NCBI GenBank assembly: GCA_032716605.1
Contig: CM064519.1
Span: 27,927,641 to 27,991,640, forward strand
Length of the DNA stretch: 64,000 nucleotides
Direction: 5' to 3'
Origin: Paralithodes platypus
Taxonomy: Eukaryota > Arthropoda > Malacostraca > Decapoda > Lithodidae
Both the position numbers and the translations under genes were made by a program. The notes beneath the pieces are model-generated. The model saw only the letters and a list, made by a program, of their open reading frames with translations. It did no database searches and was not told the origin of the DNA. This document shows, one piece after another, positions 1-11,479 of this stretch. The number at the start of each line of letters is the position of its first letter. The first letter of the stretch is position 1.

Positions 1-118
1 ATATACACTACTATTGGCACATAGCATAGCTGTGATCCATTAATAATGTAATGCACATGTGGTAGGAGAACAATTACTATGCATGATTATGCATAGCTAC
101 CTGTAAACTATCCGTTCG

Positions 119-123
<5 letters not shown>

Positions 124-214
<91 letters not shown>
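124..214. repeat. (CA)n microsatellite
   Basis: An uninterrupted CA dinucleotide run of 91 bp. Confidence 0.97.
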
Positions 215-217
<3 letters not shown>

Positions 218-340
218 GATGTAATTTAATTGTTAAGATGTCTTATTTCATATTTATAATTGTGTTTGCTGTTAATATTGGTGTTTAAGTTTGTTGTTAA
301 AATTTATGTTGTTGTTACAATGCATACTTAAAAGCTCCTA

Positions 341-905
341 AAAGATATTGTTGCACGCAATTCTGCACACCAAATGTTTCCTGAAATTAAGTCTCAAGAA
401 CATTACAAAGTTTTGTCGTGGTGTTACAGTGGCTTATTCTTGCTTCTTATGTTTTTCACTAAGCATGGACGTTAAAGTAATGTGTTTGATAATGTTTCAT
501 ATTTCTCACATAGCATGTTTACCAACATAAAACAATAAATATTTCTGTCAGGAGGAAGCATACCCTGTACACTGCTAAGATTGTCGAAATATAAACATTT
601 TAAGGAGTCTCTACTTGTATTTCATGTCTGACTTTCTATTTTCTGTGATTGTAGTGCTCCGATTTGCTTCGTGTTTTCTGAGCGATTTTTTATGGGACAC
701 CAATGCTTATCACGAAGTAAATATGCATTGTAAAGATAAATAAATAGTGTCTGCTTTAATATTTCACCCACAGAAGACTACGGTAACAACAGTGAGTTAT
801 TTGATATTATTATCTCTGTCAAACTGTCAAACAACAATTTATAGTGATCATGTGTAACCTTGAGAAGAAAACAATTATCAGAAAAGCGTATATATTGATA
901 TGTTT
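341..905 (+). repeat. Dispersed repeat R1, copy 1 (unclassified)
   Basis: This AT-rich stretch matches 20690-21200 in the same order and orientation. Shared blocks include TTATGTTTTTCACTAAGCAT, CGTGGTRTTAxAGTGGCT, CTGCTAARxTTxxCGAA and CAGTGAGTTATTTGATAT. Identity is patchy, so the duplication is old. No coding frame, inverted ends or target duplication were seen, so the class is unknown. Both copies are followed by a minus-strand L-B LINE fragment. Confidence 0.7.
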
Positions 906-984
906 TTTGTTTTGAAGCGCAGTCTTAATGTAGCAACAACGAGCTGGTCGGTAGTAAAGAATCGCTGCAGTACACCAAACAATT

Positions 985-1345
985 CTACAATCCAAGTCAT
1001 AGGATAAGGGTGAGAGCTCCAGAGACTACTTGTTGAGTAGAATAATGTCTGGGAATATCAGTAGTTCAGTACATTCTTGTATTAGAGAGTTGAACAGATT
1101 AGGGATGGGAATGTGATGAAAGTCACCCACTCTCCGTAACGGAGTAGATATATATACAATGAGAGAGCTTTGAAGAACACTGATTATTGTGATAGTGATG
1201 GAAGAATGAGAGTTGCAACATTGGGGTGCGTAGTGAGAGATTGTCGGGAATTAGTTAGAGGAGGTGACGAAAAGCTTTTGACTGTACCCTTTCGAGAAAT
1301 GTGGTATAGGTGGAACCTCCCCAAATGTGTGAACAGTAAACAGTA
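985..1345 (-). mobile_element. L-B LINE fragment, heavily decayed
   Basis: The sequence aligns with the minus-strand L-B LINE at about 21530-21910. Both contain GAGAGCT.TGAxGAACACTG, then GATTATT, AGTGATRGAA and GAGAxTTGCAACAT. It corresponds to the C-terminal end of the reverse-transcriptase ORF. Many substitutions and indels destroy any frame. It ends against a poly-C run. Confidence 0.65.
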
Positions 1346-1365
1346 CCCCCCCCCCCCCCCCCCCC
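1346..1365. repeat. Poly-C tract
   Basis: A run of 20 cytosines. Its exact length is unreliable in most sequencing chemistries. Confidence 0.95.
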
Positions 1366-1714
1366 GACTCTGAGGCTTGGCAATGCATTATCATAATGTA
1401 GAGTTTTAACATTTTGGTGTATTGGAAAGAAGTTAAGTTTGCTTGTGTGGTGTAATGTTAAGGACAGATAGTGTTTGTGAGAGCTAGCTGGATTGCTCTC
1501 TGCGTAGGTGAGGCACAAGGAAGATCAGTAAGAGAGAACAAGCAAATGAAACAGGAGTTCCAGCAACTCCTTGTCGTATGTCGTTAGCCTCTCATGGGTA
1601 TTACCCTGTTCGATTGGTGCCTACAACTTCCCCTACCTTTTGTGTCTACAATCTCCCCCTACAATCCCCCAACCCCGAGTTGTACTCGGGTATCTTTTGG
1701 AACAATGTTTATGT
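1366..1714. other. Unannotated spacer
   Basis: No recognisable gene or repeat was seen apart from a short hairpin-forming stretch near 1675-1690 (CCGAGTTGTACTCGG). Confidence 0.5.
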
Positions 1715-1930
1715 CTGTCAATAAGTTATGATAGTGAGATATGGCAGTTGAGCTTGACAATACTAAAAGGAAATTAGGAAATGAGAGCAAACAATGAGAT
1801 TTATAGAAGCACAGACTTAAGGAGAAATATGCCAAGACAACTGGAGCCCCATGACGATGGATGAGAGATATGTGGATAATGTCAGTATAATGGTGGCGAG
1901 AAAGCTAGATAAAGGTATGTGTGTGTATGA
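1715..1930 (+). repeat. Dispersed repeat R2, copy 1 (unclassified)
   Basis: This stretch aligns with about 25118-25350. Shared strings include AGACTTAAGGA, ATGAxGATGGAxGAGAGAT and GAGAxAGCTAGAxAAA, with TTGAGCxTGAC and GGAAATGAG-like blocks upstream. Both copies end in a GT-rich stretch. No coding frame is visible. It may be the edge of an old mobile element or part of a segmental duplication with R1. Confidence 0.6.
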
Positions 1931-2302
1931 TTGAGGGACAGGAATAACACATAACGTGTGTATGTATAGTGTATACACATAGTCAAATATAATGTGTATG
2001 TGCTTAAAATAGACCAACAAAATGCGTTTGTGGTATTGACTATACCAAGACAAACGTGTGTGCTATAACGTGTCACACGGGAGATATTATTAAAGTTCTT
2101 ATATTGTTTACTTCAGAGAAATTCTATACCTGGAAGGTAAAAACTAAAGTGACTACATACTGCAGTGCATTCATTACAAAGTGTATTTGTCAATAGTTCA
2201 ACCAATCAGCCAGGGGCTCTTCCTGTGCATTTGGTGCCTTCAGGATAATGAAGACTGGAGGGCAGTAGACAGATTATACTGGAAGGTTTCCTATTGCCAC
2301 CA
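1931..2302. other. Unannotated spacer
   Basis: AT-rich sequence with a short GT-rich start. I see no gene, repeat family or regulatory signal that I can support. Confidence 0.5.
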
Positions 2303-2678
2303 TTAAGGGAAGATGGGCTTATTATTTACTTATTGTTTGGATTTGTTTAAAATATGTTTTAGTTTCCTCCCTAGACCTACATTAAGCTGTAAAAAACACC
2401 CCTTAGACCCCTTCAAGATACATGTTTACATTTTTCGGTAAAACAATGTTCCGGCCGAAGGCCGGTTACTCTTAAAATGACAAGTTCGCTATCGCTCACC
2501 AGGAAAAAATCGATACCGTTACCTAAATGGCATGAAAGGTCTTAATATTGACAAAAAAATGGGGCGTAAAGTCTTAAAATCGCCAAACTATTGGGCCGAA
2601 CGTCTTAAAATCTATAAGACAATGGGGCTAAACACGAGAGAGAAGGGGTGCCAGAAAAACCAGGCCCTCTCCCCTTAA
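2303..2678 (+). mobile_element. Family B TTAA MITE (B1)
   Basis: The element starts TTAAGGGAAGATGGGC and ends CTCTCCCCTTAA, so its ends are inverted and the target is TTAA. Inside are the family B landmarks in order: TTTCCTCCCTAGACC, TTTTTCGGTAxAAxAATGTT, the palindrome CCGGCCGAAGGCCGG, TCGCTATCGCTC, GGTCTTAAxATTGAC and GGGCTAAACACGAGxGAGAA. It has no coding capacity. The length of 376 bp is slightly above the family norm of about 330. Confidence 0.85.
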
Positions 2679-2827
2679 TGCCCACACATGGCTCACAGTG
2701 CTGCATTCACCTCCACACTGTTTACATCAATTATTCATGCCACGAGTCTAGATTCATACTGTTATCAACTATATTATTTAAGTTTATGAAATACTAATAC
2801 ATTACACGCTGTTGGCAACAACAAGGG

Positions 2828-2927
2828 NNNNNNNNNNNNNNNNNNNNNNNNNNNNNNNNNNNNNNNNNNNNNNNNNNNNNNNNNNNNNNNNNNNNNNNNN
2901 NNNNNNNNNNNNNNNNNNNNNNNNNNN
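2828..2927. other. Assembly gap, 100 Ns
   Basis: Exactly 100 Ns, the usual placeholder for a scaffold gap of unknown size. It lies just beyond the 3' end of the minus-strand L-A LINE, whose 3' untranslated tail is therefore cut off. Confidence 0.98.
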
Positions 2928-2939
2928 AACTATGCCCTG

Positions 2940-5318
2940 CCACTAACGTGGCAGGACTAGGAAGTTAGTAGGGGACATATGGGTTAGTAACTGAGGGGAG
3001 GATAAAGTTATTCATTTACAAACGCAGTCAGTCGCGGGTTTGATGCGAGATATTTGTCTAGGCGGAATTTAAATGAATCAACGGTGCTGCAGTCTATAAC
3101 GTCTCAGGGAAGCCCATTCCACAAGTTGACAACTCGATTGAAGAAGAAATTCTTAGATTCGTGCGAGTTAAAAGATTTACCAATAATTTTGCAACCGTTT
3201 TCCCCGCGTGTAATTAGATTGGTCGATATTGAAGTACTTACTACAGTTCATATTGTCGATGCCTTTGTGATTTTGAACACTTGAATTTTGTCTCCTCTTT
3301 ATCTGCGCTGGGTTAAAGGAAATAGGTTTTATTCTGTAAGACGCGCTTCGCTATTCGTATGGGTTGTTCGGTAGGCTAGGTATCATTTTGGTAAAACTTC
3401 TACGTTGAACTCGTTCTAGCTTGTTTATATCTTTTTGGTAATAAGGGCACCAGGATTGAACGCAGTATTCCAGAAGAGGGCGGACTAAGGAATTGTAAAG
3501 GGTTAGGATAACTTCTTTGGATTTATGCTCAAATGACCTGCCTATAAAGCCAATTATTTTGTTTGCCTTCTTAACAACTTCTGAACATTGTTGACTCGGT
3601 TTTAGGTTACTCGATATTGTTTACTCCCAGATCAGTTTCTCTGTTTACATTCTTAAGCTGAGTGCCATTCATCGAATAGTTTGCTTTCTCATTTAGGTAT
3701 CCGACATGTAGTACTTTACATTTATCCGCATTGAAACTCATTTGCCAAATTTGGGCCCAACATGACAATTTATCTAGATTGGGTTGCATATCGTCAACTT
3801 GTTCTTTTGAGAGTACGCTATTTGCAATTTTTGTATCGTCAGCAAATTTTGAGATTGTGCAGGTGAGACCCTCATCTATGTCGTTGATGTAAATTAGAAA
3901 GAGAATTGGTCCTAGTACCGATCCCTGGGGTACCCCGCTACTTACATTGGTCCATTTAGATGCCTTACCGTTTATGACTACCCTTTGCTTTCTGTTGCTG
4001 AGCCAATTTTCTATCCATTTCAACACACCGTCTTGTATTCCATGCGCTTTTGGTTTTAGCAGTAAACGTTTGTGGGGAACTTTGTCAAAGGCCTTTTGAA
4101 AATCAAGGTATATAATATCTACAGCTTTACTCTCATCGTAGAGGTTGAGGATATCGTGGAAGAAGTCTAAGAGGTTTGTTAAACAGGAACGTTTTTTTAC
4201 GAAAGCCGTGTTGAGTATCTTTAAGTATGTTATTTTCCTCTAAGTGATTTACCAGTCTGTCTCGTATGACCGTTTCTAGCATTTTACATACAACTGAGGT
4301 TAAGCTAATTGGACGATAGTTACTGGGTAGGGATTTGCTGCCTTTTTTGAATATCGGTGTTACGTTGGCTAGCTTCCACTGATCAGGCATAGTTCCGGAC
4401 TGCAAGGATTTATTGAATAGTAATGTCAGTGGTTTGGAGAGCTCATTCTTAGCTTCCTTTAGAACTCTAGGCGAGATTGTATCAGGTCCTGGCGTTTATT
4501 TACCTTGAGTTTATCTAAACAATTCAATACTTTTCTCTCTGTAACGGTGATATTGCTTAGAACATCTGAATTATCAATCTGAATCGGCGATGGTGTAGGG
4601 ATATCACTGAGGTCTTCTGTTGTAAAAACTGATGCAAAGAAGGTATTGAGGGCATTACTCATTTGTACTTCGTCTTTGGTGTATTCTCCTTTTTCATCGA
4701 CTAACGGTCCAACAGTTGAAGTAACTACTTTTTTCTTTCTGATATAACTATAGAATTCTTTCGGGTTTGTTTTACTTTGATTCGCAATATGTAACTCTAA
4801 GGTCTTTTTAATTTGCTTAATTAACTTTTTGGCTTTGCGTCGTAGCTCTACAAATTTCACCCGTTCTTCGTCATTTTGTGAGGATTTTAATCTATCATTA
4901 GCAAATTTTTTAGCAAGCAGGCAGTTTGAAATATCTTATTCCACCATTTGGGCTTATTATTATGGCCTGGACGCCGTATTTTCGATGGTATGCAGTCTTG
5001 CACTGCTTTTAGGTAAGTGGTTTCGAATAACTTCCAAGATGTATTTATGTCGTTATTGTTAATTAAAAAGCTCCAGTCAGTTTCTTTAAACATAGCTCTA
5101 AGTTTATGGAAGTTTGCTTTCTTGAAATTAGGGACTTTTTCGATGCTACTATTTGGTTCGTTACTAGTAAACTTTAAAGTGAAAGTTATCGTACGATGGT
5201 CGCTGTTACTGAATTCATCACCAACATTGAAATTCTCTATCAATTCTTCTTTTGTTGCAAGTACAATGTCAAGAACGTTATTACCACGGGTCGGCATTCG
5301 AACAAATTGATAAAGCGG
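2940..5318 (-). mobile_element. L-A non-LTR retrotransposon, minus copy, broken ORF2
   Basis: Read on the minus strand, this is the C-terminal part of a LINE pol of the jockey/CR1 kind. Around 5200-5310 it encodes the end of the endonuclease, including the SDH catalytic motif (NSDHRTITFTL). A linker with KWWNKI follows. Then come the reverse-transcriptase blocks: NVTPIFKKGS and NYRPISLTS (4300-4380), YLDFQKAFDKVPH (about 4080-4120), GVPQGSVLGPILFLIYIND (3890-3950) and the FADD catalytic box (about 3840). The C-terminal thumb region reaches about 3050, followed by a 3' untranslated part up to the gap. The frame is broken at least near 4490 and in a T run near 4193, so it is dead. The 5' end is lost at the AAC element. 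Confidence 0.92.
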
Positions 5319-5720
5319 TGACCGAAGCCACTCCATGGCGGGGGGCTGAGGAGGGTGCGGAAACGCCCGGAAAACCAAAGCCCCACCCAGGGCCCTGTGC
5401 CCCTCAGCAATTACGAAGAGAAAGTTGAGGGGCAAGGGAAAAATGTGACGCTTTGGCTTCCAATCTTGGTGGATTGGGAGGTCAATCCACGGAAGAGACG
5501 CCGTCACTTGAGATCTAGAAAATATATAAGTTAAAGGAAAAGTCAGAGTAAGCTATGGGTATGGCAGAGATTGCTCAGCTCTCACTCTGATAGACCAGCC
5601 CATCACCACATGACTAGAACCCAATCCTCTCAGCATCAGCTAGAAAAGGCCCTAGAAAGCCGCCTTTGGCGGGGGGATAGCTCCCCTATTTCAACCCCTT
5701 TCGGGGTTGGGCACCCGCCC
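5319..5720 (-). mobile_element. AAC-tailed GC-rich element, copy 1, 3'-truncated
   Basis: On the minus strand it begins GGGCGGGTGCCCAACCCC and contains CCCCCGCCAAAGGCGG, GGTGATGGGCTGGTCTATCA, CAAGTGACGGCGTCTCTTCC and GGAGTGGCTTCGGTCACC. This matches the complete copy at 27227-27750 from its first base, but stops about 140 bp short of the (AAC)n tail. It separates two opposed copies of the L-A LINE and shows no coding function of its own. It is probably a SINE-like or LINE-derived non-autonomous retroelement. Confidence 0.8.
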
Positions 5721-5723
5721 AAG

Positions 5724-6585
5724 TAAGGCATCTAAATGGACCAATGTAAGTAGCGGGGTACCCCAGGGATCGGTACTAGGACCAATTCTCTTTCTAATTT
5801 ACATCAACGACATAGATGAGGGTCTCACCTGTACAATCTCAAAATTTGCTGACGATACAAAAATTGCAAATAGCGTACTCTCAAAAGAACAAGTTGACGA
5901 TATGCAACACAATCTAGATAAATTGTCATGTTGGGCCCAAATTTGGCAAATGAGTTTCAATGCGGATAAATGTAAAGTACTACATATCGGATACCTAAAT
6001 GAGAAAGCAAACTATTTGATGAATGGCACTCAGCTTAAGAATGTAAACAGAGAAACCGATCTGGGAGTAACAATATCGAGTAACCTAAAACCGAGTCAAC
6101 AATGTTCAGAAGTTGTTAAGAAGGCAAACAAAATAATTGGCTTTATAGGCAGCTCATTTGAGCATAAATCCAAAGAAGTTATCCTAACCCTTTACAATTC
6201 CTTAGTCCGCCCTCTTCTGGAATACTGCGTTCAATCCTGGTGCCCTTATTACCAAAAAGATATAAACAAGCTAGAACGAGTTCAACGTAGAGTTACCAAA
6301 ATGATACCTAGCCTAAAGAACAAACCATACGAAGAGCGTCTTAGAGAATTAAATCTATTTCCTTTAACCCAGCGCAGATTAAGAGGTGACTTAATTCAAG
6401 TGTTCAAAATCATCAAAGGCATCGACAATATGAACTGTAGTAAGTACTTCACTATCGACCAATCTAATTACACCGGGGAAACGGTTGCAAAATTATTGGT
6501 AAATCTTTTAACTCGCACGAATCTAAGAATTTCTTCTTCAATCGAGTTGTCAACTTGTGGAATGGGCTTCCCCGAAACGTTATAG
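5724..6585 (+). pseudogene. Reverse transcriptase, C-terminal half (L-A LINE)
   Basis: An open frame of about 285 codons within the plus L-A copy. It reads ASKWTNVSSGVPQGSVLGP, then SKFADDTKIANSV with the two catalytic aspartates, then KLSCWAQIWQMSFNADKCKV and the thumb/C-terminal region (RPLLEYCVQSWCPYYQKDI, RRLRGDLIQVFKII). A frameshift near 6480-6500 alters the last residues, and the remaining C-terminal codons continue in another frame to about 6650. Endonuclease, fingers and motif A are missing, so it cannot be active. There is no start codon of its own. Confidence 0.9.
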
Positions 6586-6912
6586 ACTGCATCACCGTTG
6601 ATTCATTTAAACTCCGCCTAGACAAATATCTCGCATCAAACCCGCGACTGACTGCGTTTGTAAATGAAAAACTTTATTTTATCCCCCCCTCAGTTACTAA
6701 CCCATCTGTCCTCTACTAACTTCCTAATCCTACCACGGACATTAGTTCCAGGGCAGTAATTCCCTTTCCAATGTTCCCTTACCCACTCTAAACCACTGTT
6801 TGGACACTTGATCCTCAGTGTTTTGGAGGACAAGCAACCTAGAAGGGTCACTAGACCTGTTGTTGCTTGATTTCCTTTGTACTCCTTTGTACTCCTTTGT
6901 ACTCTCTCTCTC
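5724..6912 (+). mobile_element. L-A LINE, plus copy with 3' UTR and 3' tandem tail
   Basis: This copy is 5'-truncated inside the reverse transcriptase, just before GVPQGSVLGPILFLIYIND. It continues through the C-terminus and a 3' untranslated region (about 6660-6880). It ends in tandem copies of a 10-bp unit, CCTTTGTACT, followed by a short TC run, which is the kind of 3' repeat CR1/jockey-like LINEs carry. The sequence is nearly identical to the reverse complement of 2940-3970. Orientation is opposite to that copy. Confidence 0.92.
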
Positions 6913-7641
6913 TCACAGAATGGTCGGAGAAGTGGAAAATGGCGTTTATTGTAAACAAATGTCAGATATTGCAAATAGGTTCTAAAAACAATATATATGA
7001 ATACTACATGAATGAAGAGAAGATAAAAAATGTAACACAAATAAAAGACGTGGGAGTGCTGATAAACGAAAACTTAAAATCTTCCAATCAATGCACAGCG
7101 GCTGCAAACAAGGCAAACAGGGCACTAGGTTTCATCAGAAGAAACTAACACTATCACAGCAAATATATAGTTTTGCCCTTATACAAAAGTATGGTGAGAC
7201 TGCACCTCGAATACGCTGTGCAGTTTTGGTCACCTCACCTCATAAAGGATGTTAACAAATTGGAATCTGTGCAAAGGCGAGCCACTAAACTAATCCCTTC
7301 ATTGAGAAATAAATCATATGATGAAAGACTTAGAGAACTTTATCTATTTTCACTTAAGAAACGAAGGATGAGAGGCCAATTGATAGTGTTTTAAAATTCT
7401 AAAAGGATTCAGTAACATTAACCTAGCTAAATTATTCAAAAAAGCCGAAGACACATCTACAAGAGGAAACAATTTAAAATTATTAGGTCGGAAAAGGAAT
7501 CTAGATACAACAAAAACAAATTTCACTTACAGTGTAATTGATGAGTGGAACAAACTTCCAAATAAGGTAATAGACAGCTCCTCTATAGATACATTTAAGA
7601 AAAATCTAGACTCATACCACAGAAAAATTGGTATGGAGTAG
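6913..7641 (+). mobile_element. Diverged L-A-like LINE, reverse transcriptase C-terminus
   Basis: Conceptual translation gives EWSEKWKMAFIVNKCQILQI, DVGVLINENLKSSNQCTAAA, then after a stop near 7147 PLYKSMVRLHLEYAVQFWSP and VQRRATKLIPSLRNKSYDER. Further downstream, with another break near 7394, it reads SVIDEWNKLPNKVIDSSSID to a stop near 7640. The order equals the C-terminal half of the L-A pol, but amino-acid identity is only moderate, so this is a separate family. It starts exactly where the L-A tail ends. Confidence 0.85.
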
Positions 7642-8107
7642 GCAGTAATTATCAACGTTAGTATTTGTTCAGCTGAAGAAAGCGTTAGAAAAGAAAAAAG
7701 TAAATACACAAATAAAGAATAATAATTATAAAAATCATAATTAAATATGTACATACTACTAAGGGTGATGGGTTGGATGATTCCAATTAACCCCAAAATG
7801 TACATGCTGCTAAGGCGAAGGGTTGCGTAAATGTCCCTTTTTTGTTTCTTTTCTTTTTTTCCAATCTTTCCTGTAAATTCCTTCTGGGGATTTCGAAGCC
7901 CAGCAAGGTTAATCACTTTCAACTTTTTCATGTACGGCAATTGCCGGAGGGAACGGAGGGTGAGGAGAGAGCCTTCTTCTTTTTCTATCCTTTCCTTCAA
8001 CTTTTCTTTTCTATCGGATATGCCATCTCTACTAGAATTAAGTCCTAACCACCTCGTCTGGATCGTAAGGTCTGTGTGGCCAGTGTATATATGTAAATCT
8101 ATGTAAA

Positions 8108-8108
<1 letters not shown>
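7642..8108. other. Spacer, possibly the 3' UTR of the upstream LINE
   Basis: An AT-rich start is followed by a mixed stretch containing a GGCAATTGCCGG palindrome near 7936. I recognise no gene. Confidence 0.4.

Positions 8109-8178
<70 letters not shown>
8109..8178. repeat. (TC)n(AT)n compound microsatellite
   Basis: A short TC run passes directly into an AT run of about 52 bp. Confidence 0.95.
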
Positions 8179-8179
<1 letters not shown>

Positions 8180-8507
8180 CAGGGGAGGCCTCATAGGTAT
8201 GTGATAAGGAGTTATTGCTGTTTCATTTGTCTGCTATATGTATATATTTTATACAGGGTATATATATATATACGGTACATGTGGATTGTGGATATGTTAA
8301 AGTTTTCGCCGCTGTCATGCACAATTTACGGTAACTTGCAATCCTAGTTTTACGACACGTGTAACTTTTCCAAGTCTCTATTTTTCCCTTTGTTGTAAAT
8401 TCTCCAACATAAAGTCCTACCTTACATTTTTTATCGTTTTGGCAGGTGAATAATATTTGGTCAGAACTGTTAATAGTATGACCGTAATCCATCCAAAAAC
8501 AATCGCT

Positions 8508-10155
8508 GTTTAATGATCCACCAGTGTGTATGATGATCCACCCGTGTGTATGATGATCCACCAGTGTGTATGATGATCCACCAGTGTGTATGATGATCCA
8601 CTCGTGTGTATGATGATCCACCAGTGTGTATGATGATCCACCAGTGTGTATGATGATCCACTCGTGTGTATGATGATCCACCAGTGTGTATGATGATCCA
8701 CCAGTGTGTATGATGATCCACCAGTGTGTATGATGATCCACCAGTGTGTATGATGATCCACCCGTGTGTATGATGATCCACCCGTGTGTATGATGATCCA
8801 CCAGTGTGTATGATGATCCACCAGTGTGTATGATGATCCACCAGTGTGTATGGTGATCCACCAGTGTGTATGGTGATCCACCAGTGTGCATGATGATCCA
8901 CCAGTGTGTATGATGATCCACCAGTGTGTATGATGATCCACCAGTATGTATGGTGATCCACCAGTGTGTATGATGATCCACCAGTGTGTATGGTGATCCA
9001 CCAGTGTGCATGATGATCCACCAGTGTGCATGATGATCCACCAGTGTGTATGGTGATCCACCAGTGTGTATGGTGATCCACCAGTGTGTATGGTGATCCA
9101 CCAGTGTGTATGGTGATCCACCAGTGTGTATGGTGATCCACCAGTGTGTATGATGATCCACCAGTGTGTATGGCGATCCACCAGTGTGTATGATGATCCA
9201 CCAGTGTGTATGGTGATCCACCAGTGTGTATGATGATCCACCAGTGTGTATGATGATCCACCAGAGTGTATGGTGATCCACCAGTGTGCATGATGATCCA
9301 CCCGTGTGTTTGATGATCCACCAGTGTGCATGATGATCCACCCGTGTGTTTGATGATCCACCAGTGTGTATGATGATCCACCAGTGTGTATGGTGATCCA
9401 CCAGTGTGTATGATGATCCACCAGTGTGTATGGTGATCCACCAGTGTGTATGATGATCCACCAGTGTGTATGATGATCCACCAGTGTGTATGATGATCCA
9501 CCAGAGTGTATGGTGATCCACCAGTGTGCATGATGATCCACCCGTGTGTTTGATGATCCACCAGTGTGCATGATGATCCACCAGTGTGTATGATGATCCA
9601 CCAGTGTGTATGGTGATCCACCAGTGTGCATGATGATCCACCCGTGTGTTTGATGATCCACCAGTGTGCATGATGATCCACCAGTGTGTATGATGATCCA
9701 CCAGTGTGTATGGTGGTCCACCAGTGTGTATGATGATCCACCAGTGTGTATGATGATCCACCAGTGTGTATGATGATCCAACAGTGTGTATGGTGATCCA
9801 CCAGTGTGCATGATGATCCACCAGTGTGTTTGATGATCCACCAGTGTGTATGATGATCCACCAGTGTGTATGGTGATCCACCAGTGTGTATGATGATCCA
9901 CCAGTGTGTATGGTGATCCACCAGTGTGTATGATGATCCACCAGTGTGTATGATGATCCACCAGTGTGTATGATGATCCACCAGTGTGTATGGTGATCCG
10001 CCAGTGTGTATGATGATCCACCAGTGTGTATGATGATCCACCAGTGTGTATGGTGATCCACCAGTGTGCATGATGATCCACCCGTGTGTTTGATGATCCA
10101 CTAGTGTGTATTATGATCCACCAGTGTGTATGATGATCCACCAGTGTGTATGGTA
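8508..10155. repeat. 20-bp minisatellite, about 82 copies
   Basis: The unit is CCACCAGTGTGTATGATGAT. Variant positions are TGATGAT/TGGTGAT, GTGTGTA/GTGTGCA/GTGTGTT and CCAG/CCCG. The variants form higher-order blocks; for example 9241-9340 recurs 240 bp later at 9481-9580. The minus strand has no stop codon in any phase, and because 20 is not a multiple of 3 it stays open in all three frames for over 500 codons. These frames are by-products of the repeat and I do not call a gene. Confidence 0.97.
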
Positions 10156-10392
10156 AATCACTTGTTTGTTGAGTGATATAATGTTGTAAATATATGTTTA
10201 TCTAAACATTTTCTATTCAGCTTTTAAAAAACTTAACATGCTTTTATAGCCTCTATATATAACATGTATTAAAACAGAGATATATTTTTTTGCAAACAGC
10301 ATGTTCTTTATTAAATATGTAGGTAACCTGATATTTTGTTTATATGCAGGTGCATATATACTGTATTTATATATATTGTATTTATATATAGA

Positions 10393-10455
<63 letters not shown>
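10393..10455. repeat. (TA)n microsatellite
   Basis: An almost perfect TA run of about 60 bp in an AT-rich neighbourhood. Confidence 0.95.
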
Positions 10456-10458
<3 letters not shown>

Positions 10459-11479
10459 TTTAGATATTAACATAAGATAAGTATTGTATTTTTAATAACC
10501 GTTTTATCCACTTGCTGAGTTTAATTACATATGGTTAACTCTGTTACATTATGAATTGTGGTGCCTGAAAATATATTAAAACCAATATCTCGGTTTAGCC
10601 CTCCATAAGAACTCAAGGAATGGCTATATAATGTCTTCCTTGCATATCTCCATTTAATAAGTACATTATTAGCTTTATATAGGTTTAGGAAGCCAGACCC
10701 CTATACAGATTATGATCAGTGGTTGTGAAGATATACAGTATATGAGAGGTTTCCCAGGCCCAAAATATAGGGAGATTCGACTCTCTAATAATAACTTGAT
10801 AAAATATTGCAATATTGACAAGACAATTTCTTCAGTATGTTCATAATCAATACGTTCCCAAATAGTGAGAGTAACCTTGGTCTCTACTATCGTTATCTTG
10901 ACCCCGTCGGTGGATCTTAAGTATTTCCACCGTGAGTATTTACCGGTACATCTTTTGGGTAATGGTCACTCCACCCTTGCCTCCAGCCACAGGATAACAT
11001 ATTTTCAGTGTATGTATTATTATATAAGATGGAAATGCTGGTCGCCACTGAGAAAAGTAAGCCTTCAGGTAAGAACAAATTATTTCCTGCATGTCGTATG
11101 AAGGAACTAAGAGGAGCGATGGATGTTCATTGTCTACCATTATACGGCAATTTGACTAGGAGAAGGAAGCCCAGAACAAAAAATAATCTTGCAATGAGAG
11201 TTGACATCTGTGAGGCCAAACTTCATGTCTCTGGCTCTCAGTACGCTAACTCTTTCCTTCAAAGCAGTGCTTTTGCCCCATAGAGATTTATCATTGGGAA
11301 AACAAAAGCTAATCAATGTACCACCTGCAAAACTAGTGTAGGTGTTTACACCAAACTTTAGTTTCAGATATATTCGACCATCACAAAGTTATAATTGAAT
11401 TAATTAAATTATTATATGCGAGTGCTGGGCAGCAATGTTATTAATGGATTTGTATAATCGGATTGAGAAAATTGTTTTC
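10456..11479. other. Unannotated region with one 91-codon open frame
   Basis: The plus strand has an ATG frame at 11008-11283 with a basic middle (LTRRRKPRTKNN). I cannot match it to a family, and it lacks a supporting neighbour, splice context or repeat. The rest is AT-rich without recognisable signal. The frame may be chance or a fragment of an unrecognised element. Confidence 0.3.

Noticed and set aside
11008..11283. Small host gene of 91 codons
   Set aside because: No recognisable domain, no supporting exon structure and a composition like its surroundings. Kept only as a note in the spacer entry.
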